DNA from: an uncultured Chitinophaga sp.
GTDB lineage: Bacteria > Bacteroidota > Bacteroidia > Chitinophagales > Chitinophagaceae
Length of the DNA: 64,000 bases
Assembly: GCF_902168175.1 (NCBI RefSeq)
Contig: NZ_CABHOU010000076.1
Location: forward strand, 62,001-126,000
Direction: 5' to 3'
In this document: piece after piece, positions 1 through 10,020 of the stretch
How positions within the stretch are numbered: position 1 is the stretch's first letter
How the letters are laid out: every line of letters begins with the position of its first letter
Position numbers and translations under genes: made by a program
The notes under the pieces: model-generated
Seen by the model: only the letters and a program-made list of their open reading frames with translations
Databases searched by the model: none
What the model was told of the DNA's origin: nothing

Positions 1-951
1 AGCGATCATGTATGGATAAATATATTCGCTGTTCTTTCTCAGCAAAAATACTTTCCAGAAACCGTGGCCCGCACGGGTGGTATTGTCTTCGTATAATGAG
101 TACTGGTTCAGGTCCATTACGGCTTTGCAGGCATCGGCAGCCTTTTTCCAAAGGTTGGCATCGTAGCTGGCAGAATAAGCAATAAGCGGGGTAAGGCCTG
201 GCTCATCCACCGCAGGACTGCCGTTGTACAGCGGACTGGCGGCATGTACCAGCATACGGGCTTTGAGTGCCAGGCACATGCCTTTCGTAATGTGGCCGTA
301 GTCCGATGGTTGCTGCTCACCGGCATTGGGAAGGTCGACAGCAGCCTTGTCGCACTCGGTGGCAATATAGTCGATGCAATCTTTAAACGTATTCCTGATC
401 ACCTTTACATCGTCGGTAATGCCGTACACGGTATCGCCCACCATCTTTACCCCGCCATAGTACCTTACCAGCTGGGCATAATAGAATGCGCGGAGAAAAC
501 GTGCTTCCGCTGTGGTTTTTACCTGCATGGCTGGCGACAATGGTGTGCCACCTACCTTTTTCATGTATTGATTCAATGCACGGATCTTAGCGTAATAGGT
601 AGTATAATACCGGTTGCTATGATAGTTTTTGGGGGTAGATGCCGCCTGGATGAAAGTTGCCTGTGGATCACTATAAAATGAAACAGAGTGGGTAGTAAGA
701 TCTTCCAGCGACGCGTAATCGTTACCGGTAGGTGTTATAATAAATGTATAACGCATCGGGATGATATCCTGCCCGGTGAAAGCGTATGCATTGTTCAGGA
801 AAGCCAGTGTTTGCGCACTGTCTGCAAACACAATATCCTCCGTAAGCGCCTCGGTTTGCCTGGCATCCAGGAAATCCTTCTTTGCACACGATGCCAATAG
901 CATACTGCCGCCGAGCGCAAGGGCCGTAATATTAAAAATATGTTTCAGCAT
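1..951 (-). CDS. SusD/RagB family outer-membrane lipoprotein (C-terminus outside window)
   Basis: Surface lipoprotein that pairs with a SusC transporter to bind oligosaccharides or similar nutrients. I read it from the start codon at 951 for 317 codons, open to the window edge, so the C-terminus is missing. The N-terminus is a lipoprotein signal with a lipobox ending at Cys22 (LLASC). The family pattern follows: helical TPR-like segments such as 'RFLRAFYYAQLVRYYGGVKMV' in shortened form near the middle and 'ALKARMLVHAASPLYN'. It lies 33 bases downstream of the SusC gene at 985-4083 in the same direction, as the partner SusD of that transporter. Family assignment is solid from length, lipobox and these motifs; the substrate is unknown. 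Confidence 0.9.
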   Translation of the reverse strand, partial: MLKHIFNITALALGGSMLLASCAKKDFLDARQTEALTEDIVFADSAQTLAFLNNAYAFTGQDIIPMRYTFIITPTGNDYASLEDLTTHSVSFYSDPQATFIQAASTPKNYHSNRYYTTYYAKIRALNQYMKKVGGTPLSPAMQVKTTAEARFLRAFYYAQLVRYYGGVKMVGDTVYGITDDVKVIRNTFKDCIDYIATECDKAAVDLPNAGEQQPSDYGHITKGMCLALKARMLVHAASPLYNGSPAVDEPGLTPLIAYSASYDANLWKKAADACKAVMDLNQYSLYEDNTTRAGHGFWKVFLLRKNSEYIYPYMIA

Positions 952-984
952 ATAATGCAATGTTTAAGGTTGATGTATGGAGTT

Positions 985-3900
985 TTACAATCCGATTTGT
1001 AGTCCGAGGTTGAACACCTTTTGCTGCGGATACTCGCCTGCCGAGGCACTTACGGCCGATTCGGGGTCGATAAATACTGGCAGGGCGGTGTACACAAGTG
1101 CCATGTTGTAACCGTTGGCATAAATGCGCGCATCTCTCAAATGGAAACGTTTTAACCTGGAAGCGGGGAAGGTGTAACCCAATTCAAAGTTTTTCCAGCG
1201 GATATAGTCGCCGCTCCTGAACCAGTAGGTAGAAGTCTGGGTGTTGGTAGTGCCGCCGGCCAGTGAGGGGAATACTACATCTGTAGCGCCAGGCGTCCAC
1301 CTGCCAAGGTTGTAAGGAACGGAAACGCGTTCGGCCCTGCTGTAAGAAATGGAACCACGCTGCATGGAAATAATGTAGTCAAACGCCCCCTGGAACAGCG
1401 TGCTGAAGTCAAAACCCTTGTACGATACGCCGAGCGTAAGGCCAACGTTATAAGTAGGCTGGTTGCTGCCCATCGCCCCCATATCATTCTGGTCTACGAT
1501 GCCATCGTGGTTAAGGTCTTTCAGTTTCAGCGCGCCGGGGAACAGGTTTTTTAAAGGTACGGCCGTAGTAAGGGTCGGGCTGTTATACAGGTCTGCTATG
1601 TCTTCGTAAAATCCATCCCACGTATACCCGAATTGCTGGCCGATAGGTTTGCCTGTAAGCGATAGCCACGGATAGCGTTTTGAAGGCTCGTCGCGGTACA
1701 ACACTTTGTTTTTGGCGTAACTAACCTGGCTGCGCACGAAGTAGTTTACATTTTTTACACTGCCATTGTACATGACTTCCAGTTCGTAGCCTTTGTTACT
1801 TACACGGCCGAGGTTTACCGGCGGCAGGCCTACACCGAACAGGTCGGAAATAGTGGCGCGGGTGGTAAGGATGTCGTAACGGTAGTGGTCGAAATAATCG
1901 GCCGTAATTCCCAGTTTGCCTTTAAACATTTTTACTTCCAGGCCGATGTTCGCCTTTCTTTCTTTTTCCCAGGTTACATCGTTATTGCCCAGTGCCCCTT
2001 CGGTAATGCCGGGAACAGCGGTGGGTGTTTCGCCGAAGTTATAGCCGCTTTGTCCGCTGTTGTACACCTGTTCGTACAGGTATTTATAGGCACTGCCAAT
2101 GTTGTCACTACCCACCAGGCCGTACGAGCCACGTATTTTTAAAGCATCAACAAATAACACATTGTTTTTGAAGAACGTTTCTTCAGCAATGTTCCAGCCT
2201 GCGCTAACTGCCGGGAACAGGCCATACTTACTGCTACTCTGGAAACGGTCGGAGCCATTGTAGCCCAGGTTCATGTCCAGCAGGTATTTGAGTTTATAGT
2301 TATAGCTGATGCGGGAAGTGAAACCGCGGAAGTTGTTAGGTATACCTGCGCTTGTGCTGGTGGTCCATTCGTTGCTGGTGTTCGTATTCTGGTTAAGCAT
2401 AAACATGCCTGAAACGTTGTGGTGACCGAAACTCCTGTCGTAGTTCAGCGCCACCTGTAAATTTAGTTTTCTTGCAGAGGTACGGTACATGCCGCTGCGG
2501 GTCAGTTTACCCATCCTGTAAAGGTTGGCCGTTACTGGTTTGTAGGCATTGGCAGTAGCATCGAAGTAGTACACCAGTATTTCGGAACTGCTGCGTGTAA
2601 GCTGCTGAAAGAAACCGAAATCGCTCGCCAGCGATACGAGTACGTTTGCCGACAAACCTTTGGTAATAGCGCCCAGGTTTTGCCGGGCGGAGGCTACCAG
2701 GTTAAAGTTATTGTCGTATGTACGCTGGTAGCCTGAGTAAGTAAGGTTGGCTACGGGGTTAGGTTTGGTATTGGAGAAGATAGTGCTGGCCAGCGTGCCA
2801 TTAGCGTTGTAAACAGGATAGCCAAATGAACTGAGTTCTCCATTCCAGAGATACTGGAAAGTATTACCGCCACCGTTCCAGCCTTTATCGTTCGGCTCAT
2901 TCGTAACGCCAAAGCGGCCCGACAGATCCAGACGAATATGCAAATCTTTAGTAGGATCGATATCGATGTTGGAGCGGAAGTTATAACGGTTGTAAAAGTA
3001 GTTGCCGTTGTACCCCTGGTCTTTAGTAAAATCTTTATAGATACCACCCTGCGTGATATATCCCAGCGATACAAAGTATTTGATCAGTTTAGATCCACCG
3101 GCAATATCGAAGTTCACGCGTTCCTGCAAACTGTAATCGCGCATCAGTTCATTCCACCAGTTTACGTTCGGATGGTTGTAGGGGTCGGAGTTATCTTTAT
3201 AATATTCCAGGTTATTGCCATCAAAAAAAGTTGGATAACTCACTGCAGGGTCCAGGCCCCGGGTAGTTTCGTACTCCTTCAGCAAACGTAACGTCGTGTA
3301 GCCGTCATTCATATCCGGACGCCTGGTAGGCACCTGTATGCCCGTTTCGTTGCGTAGTGTAAGCTGTGGTTTACCGGGGCGGCCGCGACGGGTTTTGACC
3401 ACCAATACACCATTGGCGCCACGTATGCCGTAAACCGCGGTGGTAGAAGCATCTTTAAGGATAGATATGCTTTCTATCTCGTTCGGGTCCAGTTGCGATA
3501 CCTGGCTGTACGTAAACTCGATATCGTCTACGATGATCAGCGGATTGTTTTCGTTGGTGTAGGAGCTGATGCCGCGGATCTGGAATGCGGCGCCATCGCG
3601 ACCAGGCTGACCACTGCGTTGTTGGGAGAACAAGCCGGGCAGGCGGCCCGCCAGTGAGTTCTGCAAACTGGCCGATGGGCTCTGACGCAGTTCCTTTCCC
3701 GAAATAGCACTTACCGCACCGGTAGTCGTTATCTTTTTCTGTTCTCCATAGCCGATTACTACCACTTCTTCCAGGCCAGCCATATCTTCCTTCAAAACAA
3801 CATCGACTATTGCTTTGTTGGCTACGTTCAGGTCTTTTTTAAGATAACCGATGTAGGTGAATGAAATCACTTTGGATGATCCGCGCAGTTTAAGCGTGAA

Positions 3901-4083
3901 CATACCTTTCTCGTCCGTAGTGGCACCGTTGGACGGAATATCTTTTTCCACCACGGTTACGCCGGGCAAGGGCTGCCTGCCATCGGTAACGGTACCTTTT
4001 ATAAAGGTTTCTGTTTGTGCAACGGCGGGCAATGCGGCAAAAAGCGCCAGCAAACAGCATAAACCGTATAAAATATTCTTCAT
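985..4083 (-). CDS. SusC/RagA family TonB-linked outer membrane transporter
   Basis: TonB-dependent beta-barrel that imports substrates captured by its SusD partner. The 1032-residue product has a cleavable signal peptide (about 1-22, ending VAQ), a carboxypeptidase-regulatory-like domain (about 27-100), a TonB-box-like stretch (EEVVVIGYGEQKK, about 104-116), a plug domain ending in the family signature NGVLVVKTRRG, and a long barrel ending in a C-terminal aromatic-alternating strand (FNLGLQIGL). Length is normal for SusC. It follows the SusD gene at 4108-5754 by 24 bases and precedes the SusD at 1-951 by 33, so the four genes plus the CHRD gene are probably one transcript. No STN domain is present, so it is not expected to signal to an anti-sigma factor itself. 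Confidence 0.93.
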   Translation of the reverse strand: MKNILYGLCCLLALFAALPAVAQTETFIKGTVTDGRQPLPGVTVVEKDIPSNGATTDEKGMFTLKLRGSSKVISFTYIGYLKKDLNVANKAIVDVVLKEDMAGLEEVVVIGYGEQKKITTTGAVSAISGKELRQSPSASLQNSLAGRLPGLFSQQRSGQPGRDGAAFQIRGISSYTNENNPLIIVDDIEFTYSQVSQLDPNEIESISILKDASTTAVYGIRGANGVLVVKTRRGRPGKPQLTLRNETGIQVPTRRPDMNDGYTTLRLLKEYETTRGLDPAVSYPTFFDGNNLEYYKDNSDPYNHPNVNWWNELMRDYSLQERVNFDIAGGSKLIKYFVSLGYITQGGIYKDFTKDQGYNGNYFYNRYNFRSNIDIDPTKDLHIRLDLSGRFGVTNEPNDKGWNGGGNTFQYLWNGELSSFGYPVYNANGTLASTIFSNTKPNPVANLTYSGYQRTYDNNFNLVASARQNLGAITKGLSANVLVSLASDFGFFQQLTRSSSEILVYYFDATANAYKPVTANLYRMGKLTRSGMYRTSARKLNLQVALNYDRSFGHHNVSGMFMLNQNTNTSNEWTTSTSAGIPNNFRGFTSRISYNYKLKYLLDMNLGYNGSDRFQSSSKYGLFPAVSAGWNIAEETFFKNNVLFVDALKIRGSYGLVGSDNIGSAYKYLYEQVYNSGQSGYNFGETPTAVPGITEGALGNNDVTWEKERKANIGLEVKMFKGKLGITADYFDHYRYDILTTRATISDLFGVGLPPVNLGRVSNKGYELEVMYNGSVKNVNYFVRSQVSYAKNKVLYRDEPSKRYPWLSLTGKPIGQQFGYTWDGFYEDIADLYNSPTLTTAVPLKNLFPGALKLKDLNHDGIVDQNDMGAMGSNQPTYNVGLTLGVSYKGFDFSTLFQGAFDYIISMQRGSISYSRAERVSVPYNLGRWTPGATDVVFPSLAGGTTNTQTSTYWFRSGDYIRWKNFELGYTFPASRLKRFHLRDARIYANGYNMALVYTALPVFIDPESAVSASAGEYPQQKVFNLGLQIGL

Positions 4084-4107
4084 GGTACGAATGTTTTTGT
4101 TGGTTGA

Positions 4108-5754
4108 TTATTCCCAGTTAGCATTTTGTACGATGCCTTTGTTGGTGATCACTTCGCTGTATGGAAAAGGGTACAGGTACATTTTACTTTTGTCGAACGT
4201 AACAGTTTGAACCGGCACAACCGTATAGGAGAGAGCCGCTCCGTTCAGTTTGATCTGTATACCATGTAAGCTGCCGTTCAATACGTTCTCCGCAATTTTC
4301 CAGCGGCGGATGTCCCAGTGGCGGTGTTCCTCAAAGGCCAGTTCCACGCGTCTTTCGTGGCGTATACGGGCGCGCATCTGTTCCTTGGTTAAACCGACTG
4401 GTAGTTTAAAGGGATTGAGTTTTGCGCGCTGGCGGACCAGTTCTACAGCGGCATAAACTTCTGCTACTGCTCCATCGGCTTCGTTCTTTGCTTCAGCATA
4501 ATCAAGTAAAATTTCTGCATAACGGATGATGGGGAAACAATGTTCCGCATTCGCATAACTGCTGCTGCCACCACCGGTGCCGAGGAACTTACGCATGTAA
4601 TACCCGGTACGTGTTTCTCCTGCGTTGGTATTACCGTAACCGGCAGGGCGGTCAATGCCTCCGTCGTAAGTTTGCACGGTGCGGCCTAACCAGCTCATGC
4701 CATTATAAAATACCGTAGCAGCCAGGCGGGGATCGCGGTTAGTGTAGGGATTATTCGGATCGTAACCAGAACCGGTTTCACTGATCATTTTACCGGTCAG
4801 TGTTTCAAACTCGTCTACCAGCTCCTGTGTTGGATTAGTTTTGCCTTTATCGCCGCGCGGTGTGCCTACCGGGCCATTATTAGCCTCTACGGTGCTGTTG
4901 GGGGCTGCCATGTATGCGAGTATCGTTTCTGTGTTCTTACGCACGATAAATACGTCGTTAAATGCGGCAGTAAGTGTGTAGGTCTTGGTGTTCATCACCG
5001 CAAGTGCTGCCTTTGCCGCGGTATCCCACTTAGCGCGGGTGTCCTGCGGATTGTTGAGCGGACTGGCAGCGTAGAGTAATATGCGTGCTTTAATCGCCAT
5101 CGCGGCGCCCCTGGTAATACGGCCGAAGTAGGCAGTAGCGTATGCAGGCGGAAGGGCAGGTGCAGCGGCGTCCAGTTCTTTAGTGATGTAATCAACGCAG
5201 TCGTCATAAGACGCCTGGCTGAGGCTGATCTTCTCATCTTTATCAAATACCTTGTCGCCAATAAGCGGTACGCCGCCCCAGCGTTTGGTCAGTTCGAAAT
5301 AGAACATGGCGCGCAATACGCGGGCTTCTGCTTTCCACTGGTCCATGAGGCCTGGTATTCTCAACGGCACACGGTCTATTTTAGACAGGAAGAGGTTGAC
5401 TTTTCGAATACCTGCGTAGTAGTCGTTCCATACATTGTCGGGTAAATTAAATGTATTCCACTGGCTGGTAGAGAAGTACTGTACCTGGTCGTTGGCGCCA
5501 TTAGGCACGGCATCGTCCGTACCAGCGTCTAGGATGTTGCCGCTTACACGATTATACCCTTTGGGGAGCTGGTTGTAGGTATTATAGAGGAACTGCTCAG
5601 CGTACACGCCCATCGAGTCAAGGCGGTCGAATACCAGTTCTTCATCCGCATTTTCCAGCGGCTCCTTTTCTATCATGTTTTTTTGGCAGCTTACCATCAC
5701 ACTTCCGCTGATGGCCACTACTAACAAGCTATATATCACTTTATGTCTTATCAT
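4108..5754 (-). CDS. SusD/RagB family lipoprotein
   Basis: Nutrient-binding outer-membrane lipoprotein of 548 residues. The signal peptide ends in a lipobox with Cys23 (VMVSC). Typical SusD features are visible: 'ARVLRAMFYFELTKRWGGVP' in the first third, the 'AIKARILLYAASP' helix, and the C-terminal 'RIRHERRVELAFEEHRHWD' block that is characteristic of the RagB/SusD C-terminal domain. It is 20 bases after the SusC gene at 5775-8579, so it is the partner of that transporter. The pair is placed second in an operon-like row of minus-strand genes. The ligand cannot be deduced from sequence. Confidence 0.93.
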   Translation of the reverse strand: MIRHKVIYSLLVVAISGSVMVSCQKNMIEKEPLENADEELVFDRLDSMGVYAEQFLYNTYNQLPKGYNRVSGNILDAGTDDAVPNGANDQVQYFSTSQWNTFNLPDNVWNDYYAGIRKVNLFLSKIDRVPLRIPGLMDQWKAEARVLRAMFYFELTKRWGGVPLIGDKVFDKDEKISLSQASYDDCVDYITKELDAAAPALPPAYATAYFGRITRGAAMAIKARILLYAASPLNNPQDTRAKWDTAAKAALAVMNTKTYTLTAAFNDVFIVRKNTETILAYMAAPNSTVEANNGPVGTPRGDKGKTNPTQELVDEFETLTGKMISETGSGYDPNNPYTNRDPRLAATVFYNGMSWLGRTVQTYDGGIDRPAGYGNTNAGETRTGYYMRKFLGTGGGSSSYANAEHCFPIIRYAEILLDYAEAKNEADGAVAEVYAAVELVRQRAKLNPFKLPVGLTKEQMRARIRHERRVELAFEEHRHWDIRRWKIAENVLNGSLHGIQIKLNGAALSYTVVPVQTVTFDKSKMYLYPFPYSEVITNKGIVQNANWE

Positions 5755-5774
5755 AAATAAGGATATTTTTTCGG

Positions 5775-8579
5775 TTACAGTTTCAGGGAAATGCCCCCGT
5801 TAATAATGCGCTGGTTACGAAACACGTTAAGCGCCGATTCAGGATCAATATCTTCTTTCAGTTCCTTGTGGGTAAGCAGGTTGTAACCATTTATGAAGAT
5901 GCGGAGCTGTTGAATTTTAGCGCGTTTCAGCAGTTCGGGCGAACAGGAGTAGCCCAGTTCTGCGTTTTTAAGGCGCAGGTAGTTGCCGTTCCTGAGCCAG
6001 AAAGAAGATACCACATCATTGTTCGCATTACCACCAATGGTCAGCCTCGGATATAAGGCAGTTGCTGCGGTGGCAGGCGTCCAGCGATCTTTATGGAATT
6101 CCTGCACATTACCGTAACTGTTATTAAAAGCAGCCATAGAAGTGGGAGAGAGGGAGATGTAACGATTGGCGGTTCCCTGCAGCAGGAAGTTCAGGTCGAA
6201 ACCTTTGAATTTAAAGCCCGCGTTAAGGCCGTAGAATATCAAAGGTTTATTCGTACCAATAGCGCGGGAGTCCAGTGCGTTAATCACCCCGTCCTTATTC
6301 TGGTCCACGTATTTGATATCGCCGGGTACTGGTTTGTAACCCTGTGTGGTTGGTAAACCGGCAGTAACATCGGCATCAGTAAAGAAACCATCTGCCACGT
6401 AACCGAACAGTTGGTTAGATGATAAGCCAGTTTTGTACTGCCATGGGTAAGGATAGGCAGGTTCATCGGCCTCGAGCAGCTCATTCTTCGAAAACGCAAT
6501 ATTACCTTTCACGAAATACTCCAGGTTTGATACAGTGGTATGTTGATAGGCAGCTGTAAGTTCTACGCCGGAATAACGTGTTGCACGCAGGTTCTCCAGC
6601 GGGTAGGTTTGTCCGAAAATGCCGGATGCATTACCGGGCTGTTGAAGCTGGTCATAGAACCGGTTACGGTAAATGTCGGCGCTGACAGTCAGGTCATTGT
6701 TCAGCAGGGTTGCATCTATCCCAAGATTGTATTTCCATGCTTTTTCCCATGTTATATCCGGGTTAGCTACACCAGATTCGAAAGCGCCTGAAACACCGGC
6801 GGAGCTTTCGCCCACATTGTAACCTGTGCTACCCACCGTGTAGTTCTGCAAATACAGGAAATAGTTATTAGGATCAGCCCAGGCGGTTTGCCCGGCAGAG
6901 GCGCGTATCTTCAAAAAATTGACTACCGGCAGGTGAAAGAACGGTTCATTACTTACTACCCAGCCGATACCTGCAGACGGCAGGAAGCCCCAGCGTTTAC
7001 CGGGCTGGTAGCGGTTCAGGCTACCATAAGTCATTCCTGTTTCGAACAGGTAGGTTTTATTCCAGTCGTAGCTGGCGGTAAGGCCAGCATGTTTGTACAC
7101 CTGGTTCAGTTCATTAAAGGCAGCAATGGTATTGTCAATGTTAAAGGTGCCCAACATCGAAACGCTGTGCTGGTCCCATGATTTGTCATAACCCGCCATC
7201 ACATTGTAAAACGCCTGCCTGATCTGCGTACTCACGTTAGCAACGCCAACAGGCACCAGGCCGTCTGTGCCGATCTTGGTATACTTCTCATTCAGCGTGT
7301 CGGTAAGCTGATGTACCGCGAATGTTTTGCTCCTGTTGTTGGTTTCGAGGAAATAGTTGTTCATCGAAAGCACTCCCTTCGCCCAAAGACCTTTCGCCAC
7401 TGCATCCAGTTTAAAGTGCAGGCTTAAGTCGGCCGATACGGTACGCTGGTTTTGCAACAGGTAACCGGAGTTAATGGCTGCGGCATGCGGATTATTAGTG
7501 AATACGGAGGTGCCGCCATAGGAGCCGTTCTTATTAAACACCGGGTACGCCACCGGCGATGCACCGTATATGTCGTTCATGATCGTGGAAGATGTACGTC
7601 CGGGTTCGGTAGCGTTTTCCATCGATCCAAACACATTCAGCCCTAACCGAATACTTTCATTGAAGTCAATCTCAGCGTTGGTGCGGATGTTGTAACGCTT
7701 GTAATCGTTATTAGTGTTATAAGAGTTCCGGGAAGAAGTGATGAAATTACCATCTTGCGCAAAGTGCTCCAGGGATGCGTAATAGCGGTAGCTCTTTGAA
7801 TTACCTCCTATGTCTATGTTGTAACGCTGCTGACTGCTTTGCTTTTTATACACCGTATTATACCAGTTTACATCCGGCGCCAGGAAAGGATCATTGGTGT
7901 GATTCTTCCATGCCTGTAGCTGTTCGGGCGTGTAGCGTGGTGTAGCAGTTGGGTTAGAGTTAAGTTGTGCTTCATTATAGAGGTTAGCATAATCAAACGC
8001 GTTAACGAATTTAGGTGTATTCAATTGCTCCGTAACGCCATACTGCGCCGAAGCGTTGATCTCAAATTCACGTGGCCCACGGTCGCGGGTGGTAACCAGT
8101 ACTACGCCGTTTGAAGCGCGCATGCCGTACATCGCAGTAGCCAATGCGTCTTTAAGTACGGTGATGCTTTCTATATCCGCGGGATTAAAGCTGGTAAAGT
8201 TTCTAACCACCCCATCTATCACCATTAACGGTGTTCTGCCCCGCAGAGAAAAAGAAGAGCCATCGCTACCATTACGGCCGGAATTCTGTACGGTGTACAA
8301 ACCAGCCAGCCTGCCTGCGGCGATGTTGGTAATGTCTGCCACAGGTGTGGTGCTGAAGTCGCTGGTGTAACCGGTAGATACACTGGCAATGTTTGCTGCG
8401 GGAGCAATGCTGCGGTTCCATAAACGTATGTTGTTTTGCGATGGTTTAATGAACCGCTGCGTAGTGTCGTTAACGGGAATGGTATCTGCCGGCGCTGTGT
8501 TGGCCGCAAGTGCAGGCAGTACCTGCAAACAGGCGGCCAGCCCTAACCATACACCGTGCTTTTTTATATGGATTGTCAT
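5775..8579 (-). CDS. SusC-like TonB-dependent transporter lacking the N-terminal regulatory-like domain
   Basis: TonB-dependent outer-membrane transporter of 934 residues, about 100 shorter than its neighbour. After the signal peptide (about 1-25, ALAANTA) there is a short linker (26-70) and then directly the plug domain (DITNIAAGRLAGLYTVQNSG; SFSLRGRTPLMVIDGVVR). The usual carboxypeptidase-regulatory-like domain and a clear TonB box (normally around EEVVVIGYG) are absent. The plug signature SNGVVLVTTR and the C-terminal strand (INGGISLKL) are intact. The start at 8579 is supported by the good signal peptide. It stands between the CHRD gene and its SusD partner. The missing domain may be ancestral loss or subfamily type; I cannot tell without alignment. 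Confidence 0.88.
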   Translation of the reverse strand: MTIHIKKHGVWLGLAACLQVLPALAANTAPADTIPVNDTTQRFIKPSQNNIRLWNRSIAPAANIASVSTGYTSDFSTTPVADITNIAAGRLAGLYTVQNSGRNGSDGSSFSLRGRTPLMVIDGVVRNFTSFNPADIESITVLKDALATAMYGMRASNGVVLVTTRDRGPREFEINASAQYGVTEQLNTPKFVNAFDYANLYNEAQLNSNPTATPRYTPEQLQAWKNHTNDPFLAPDVNWYNTVYKKQSSQQRYNIDIGGNSKSYRYYASLEHFAQDGNFITSSRNSYNTNNDYKRYNIRTNAEIDFNESIRLGLNVFGSMENATEPGRTSSTIMNDIYGASPVAYPVFNKNGSYGGTSVFTNNPHAAAINSGYLLQNQRTVSADLSLHFKLDAVAKGLWAKGVLSMNNYFLETNNRSKTFAVHQLTDTLNEKYTKIGTDGLVPVGVANVSTQIRQAFYNVMAGYDKSWDQHSVSMLGTFNIDNTIAAFNELNQVYKHAGLTASYDWNKTYLFETGMTYGSLNRYQPGKRWGFLPSAGIGWVVSNEPFFHLPVVNFLKIRASAGQTAWADPNNYFLYLQNYTVGSTGYNVGESSAGVSGAFESGVANPDITWEKAWKYNLGIDATLLNNDLTVSADIYRNRFYDQLQQPGNASGIFGQTYPLENLRATRYSGVELTAAYQHTTVSNLEYFVKGNIAFSKNELLEADEPAYPYPWQYKTGLSSNQLFGYVADGFFTDADVTAGLPTTQGYKPVPGDIKYVDQNKDGVINALDSRAIGTNKPLIFYGLNAGFKFKGFDLNFLLQGTANRYISLSPTSMAAFNNSYGNVQEFHKDRWTPATAATALYPRLTIGGNANNDVVSSFWLRNGNYLRLKNAELGYSCSPELLKRAKIQQLRIFINGYNLLTHKELKEDIDPESALNVFRNQRIINGGISLKL

Positions 8580-8614
8580 ACAAATGATTTTAAGCGATTT
8601 GTGGTTGATTGCTG

Positions 8615-9439
8615 TTAGCGTAAAATGCCATTGAGTAAACCGTTCACGAAGTTTTGCGAATGCACATCTACCTGCAATGCATCGGACTGCAGGCTGGTGA
8701 GGTACGCGGCTGTGATTTGCGTGGTCATTGGTTTATTGTATGCGGTATCCACAGTGGCCAGCACCAACGATAGATCTGTGCCTTTATGGATATGTGCTGC
8801 GGTTAGTTGGTCGTCGGCGGGCAAACCCGTTACCTGTAGGTAATAGTGCAGTACATTGTCTTCGGTTACGCGCAAAAAAACACTTCCGGAAGCAGGTGTA
8901 GTTACAGGTGGCGTAACACCGGCGCCGCTTAGGTTTACATCTGCTGCATAAATGATCTTTTTACCCAGTTGTCCGCGAACAAAGCCTGCGGGGGCCGATT
9001 TGGAGGCGATGGAAAGATAAACAGGCTGCCTGTTCAGCGCGTTGATCTGTGTGGTATCGAGCCTCACTTTTCCTTTCGTTTTGTTGGCACTGGAAACACC
9101 TGCGCCTAAGGTAACCAGCGGTGTGCCGTTAGCGGAAGGCGCACCGGTAAAAAGTGCGATCTCTCCGATAGTTTCAGCAGCATCCAGTGTATCGAAATAC
9201 ACATCGTAATAAAGGTCGCGGTTGTCGGTAAGATAAAGCAGGCAGGCTGCATGACCAGTTCTCCCCGGCAGGCCGGGTACTACGTTCCTGGTGTTTAGGT
9301 CTACGTTCCAGAATTTCTCGATGAACTCTTCTGAAGCAGGGTCTTTTTTGCACGAGGCCAGCAACAGTAATGCGGGCAGTACAAGACAATACTTCGCCAG
9401 CCGCGGCGGTAACGCCCGGAATAGTTGTTGTAATTTCAT
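8615..9439 (-). CDS. CHRD-domain lipoprotein
   Basis: Predicted lipoprotein of 274 residues heading the row of SusC/SusD genes. The signal peptide has a lipobox at LLLASC (Cys30). Two CHRD-like halves are visible: residues about 40-160 (from 'FWNVDLNTRNVVPGLPG', then 'IGEIALFTGAPSANG' and 'GFVRGQLG') and about 178-270, where the typical 'AAHIHKG' is followed by a valine/leucine-rich strand. CHRD domains are beta-rich and occur in chordin and in bacterial exported proteins; their bacterial ligand is not known. It lies 35 bases upstream of the SusC at 5775-8579 in the same direction. A role as an accessory surface binding protein of the SusCD loci is inference from position. Confidence 0.75.
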   Translation of the reverse strand: MKLQQLFRALPPRLAKYCLVLPALLLLASCKKDPASEEFIEKFWNVDLNTRNVVPGLPGRTGHAACLLYLTDNRDLYYDVYFDTLDAAETIGEIALFTGAPSANGTPLVTLGAGVSSANKTKGKVRLDTTQINALNRQPVYLSIASKSAPAGFVRGQLGKKIIYAADVNLSGAGVTPPVTTPASGSVFLRVTEDNVLHYYLQVTGLPADDQLTAAHIHKGTDLSLVLATVDTAYNKPMTTQITAAYLTSLQSDALQVDVHSQNFVNGLLNGILR

Positions 9440-10020
9440 ATGATGGATCTGTTTAGACTAAGCGATAAGCTGTAATCGATTGCACGTGAATAATGATTTG
9501 GTTGATGGAAAACATGAGGATTGGTTGGCTATGCCAGCCACAAAAGAAGAAGAGGTAAACTCACCCGGATTTCGTTATCACATAAACATTGTTCTTCTTT
9601 AGTGCAGGATACCCCGTCACCTACCTGATCACAAAATTGTAACTCGTATTCATTCCTTAGATTTTTGACAGTTGTAGCAACTGCCTGCAGATAATAATTG
9701 TGTTTCGTAAGAAAATAATGCTGGTGGCAACCGCCCCTGATTAATATTGTGTTTCGCTTGTTGTACGAGGCAATGGCCTCTTGTTATTGTGTTTCTTTTG
9801 CTCACCCCGCAGGGTCTTTGTTCTTCTACAGCCTGTTAGCAGCATAACTTAGATCTGGCACAAGTTAAGCACTGTCCTGATTAAATTTAATAGATTTTTA
9901 ACAACTACTGCTATTATCTAAGCAAAGTTTTTTAGTGTAACGATGTACTTGCAACTTGACTATCGCAAAATAAAAAAGGACCCAATGCGAGTCCTTTTTC
10001 TATAGATAACAAATAATGTA
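9440..10020. other. Non-coding stretch with three copies of a 10-mer and a terminator
   Basis: About 580 bases without a convincing gene. It holds the leader of the CHRD-SusCD operon (minus strand), a small imperfect hairpin at 9522-9539, three exact copies of attgtgtttc (9697-9706, 9746-9755, 9786-9795), and the terminator at 9973-9999 belonging to the DUF1080 gene. I found no clear TAnnTTTG promoter for the minus-strand operon. Confidence 0.5.
9973..9999 (-). terminator. Terminator after the DUF1080 gene
   Basis: AAAAAGGAC at 9973-9981 pairs with GTCCTTTTT at 9991-9999. Read on the minus strand the stem is followed by a T-rich run, 20 bases after the stop of the gene at 10021-10761. Confidence 0.75.
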
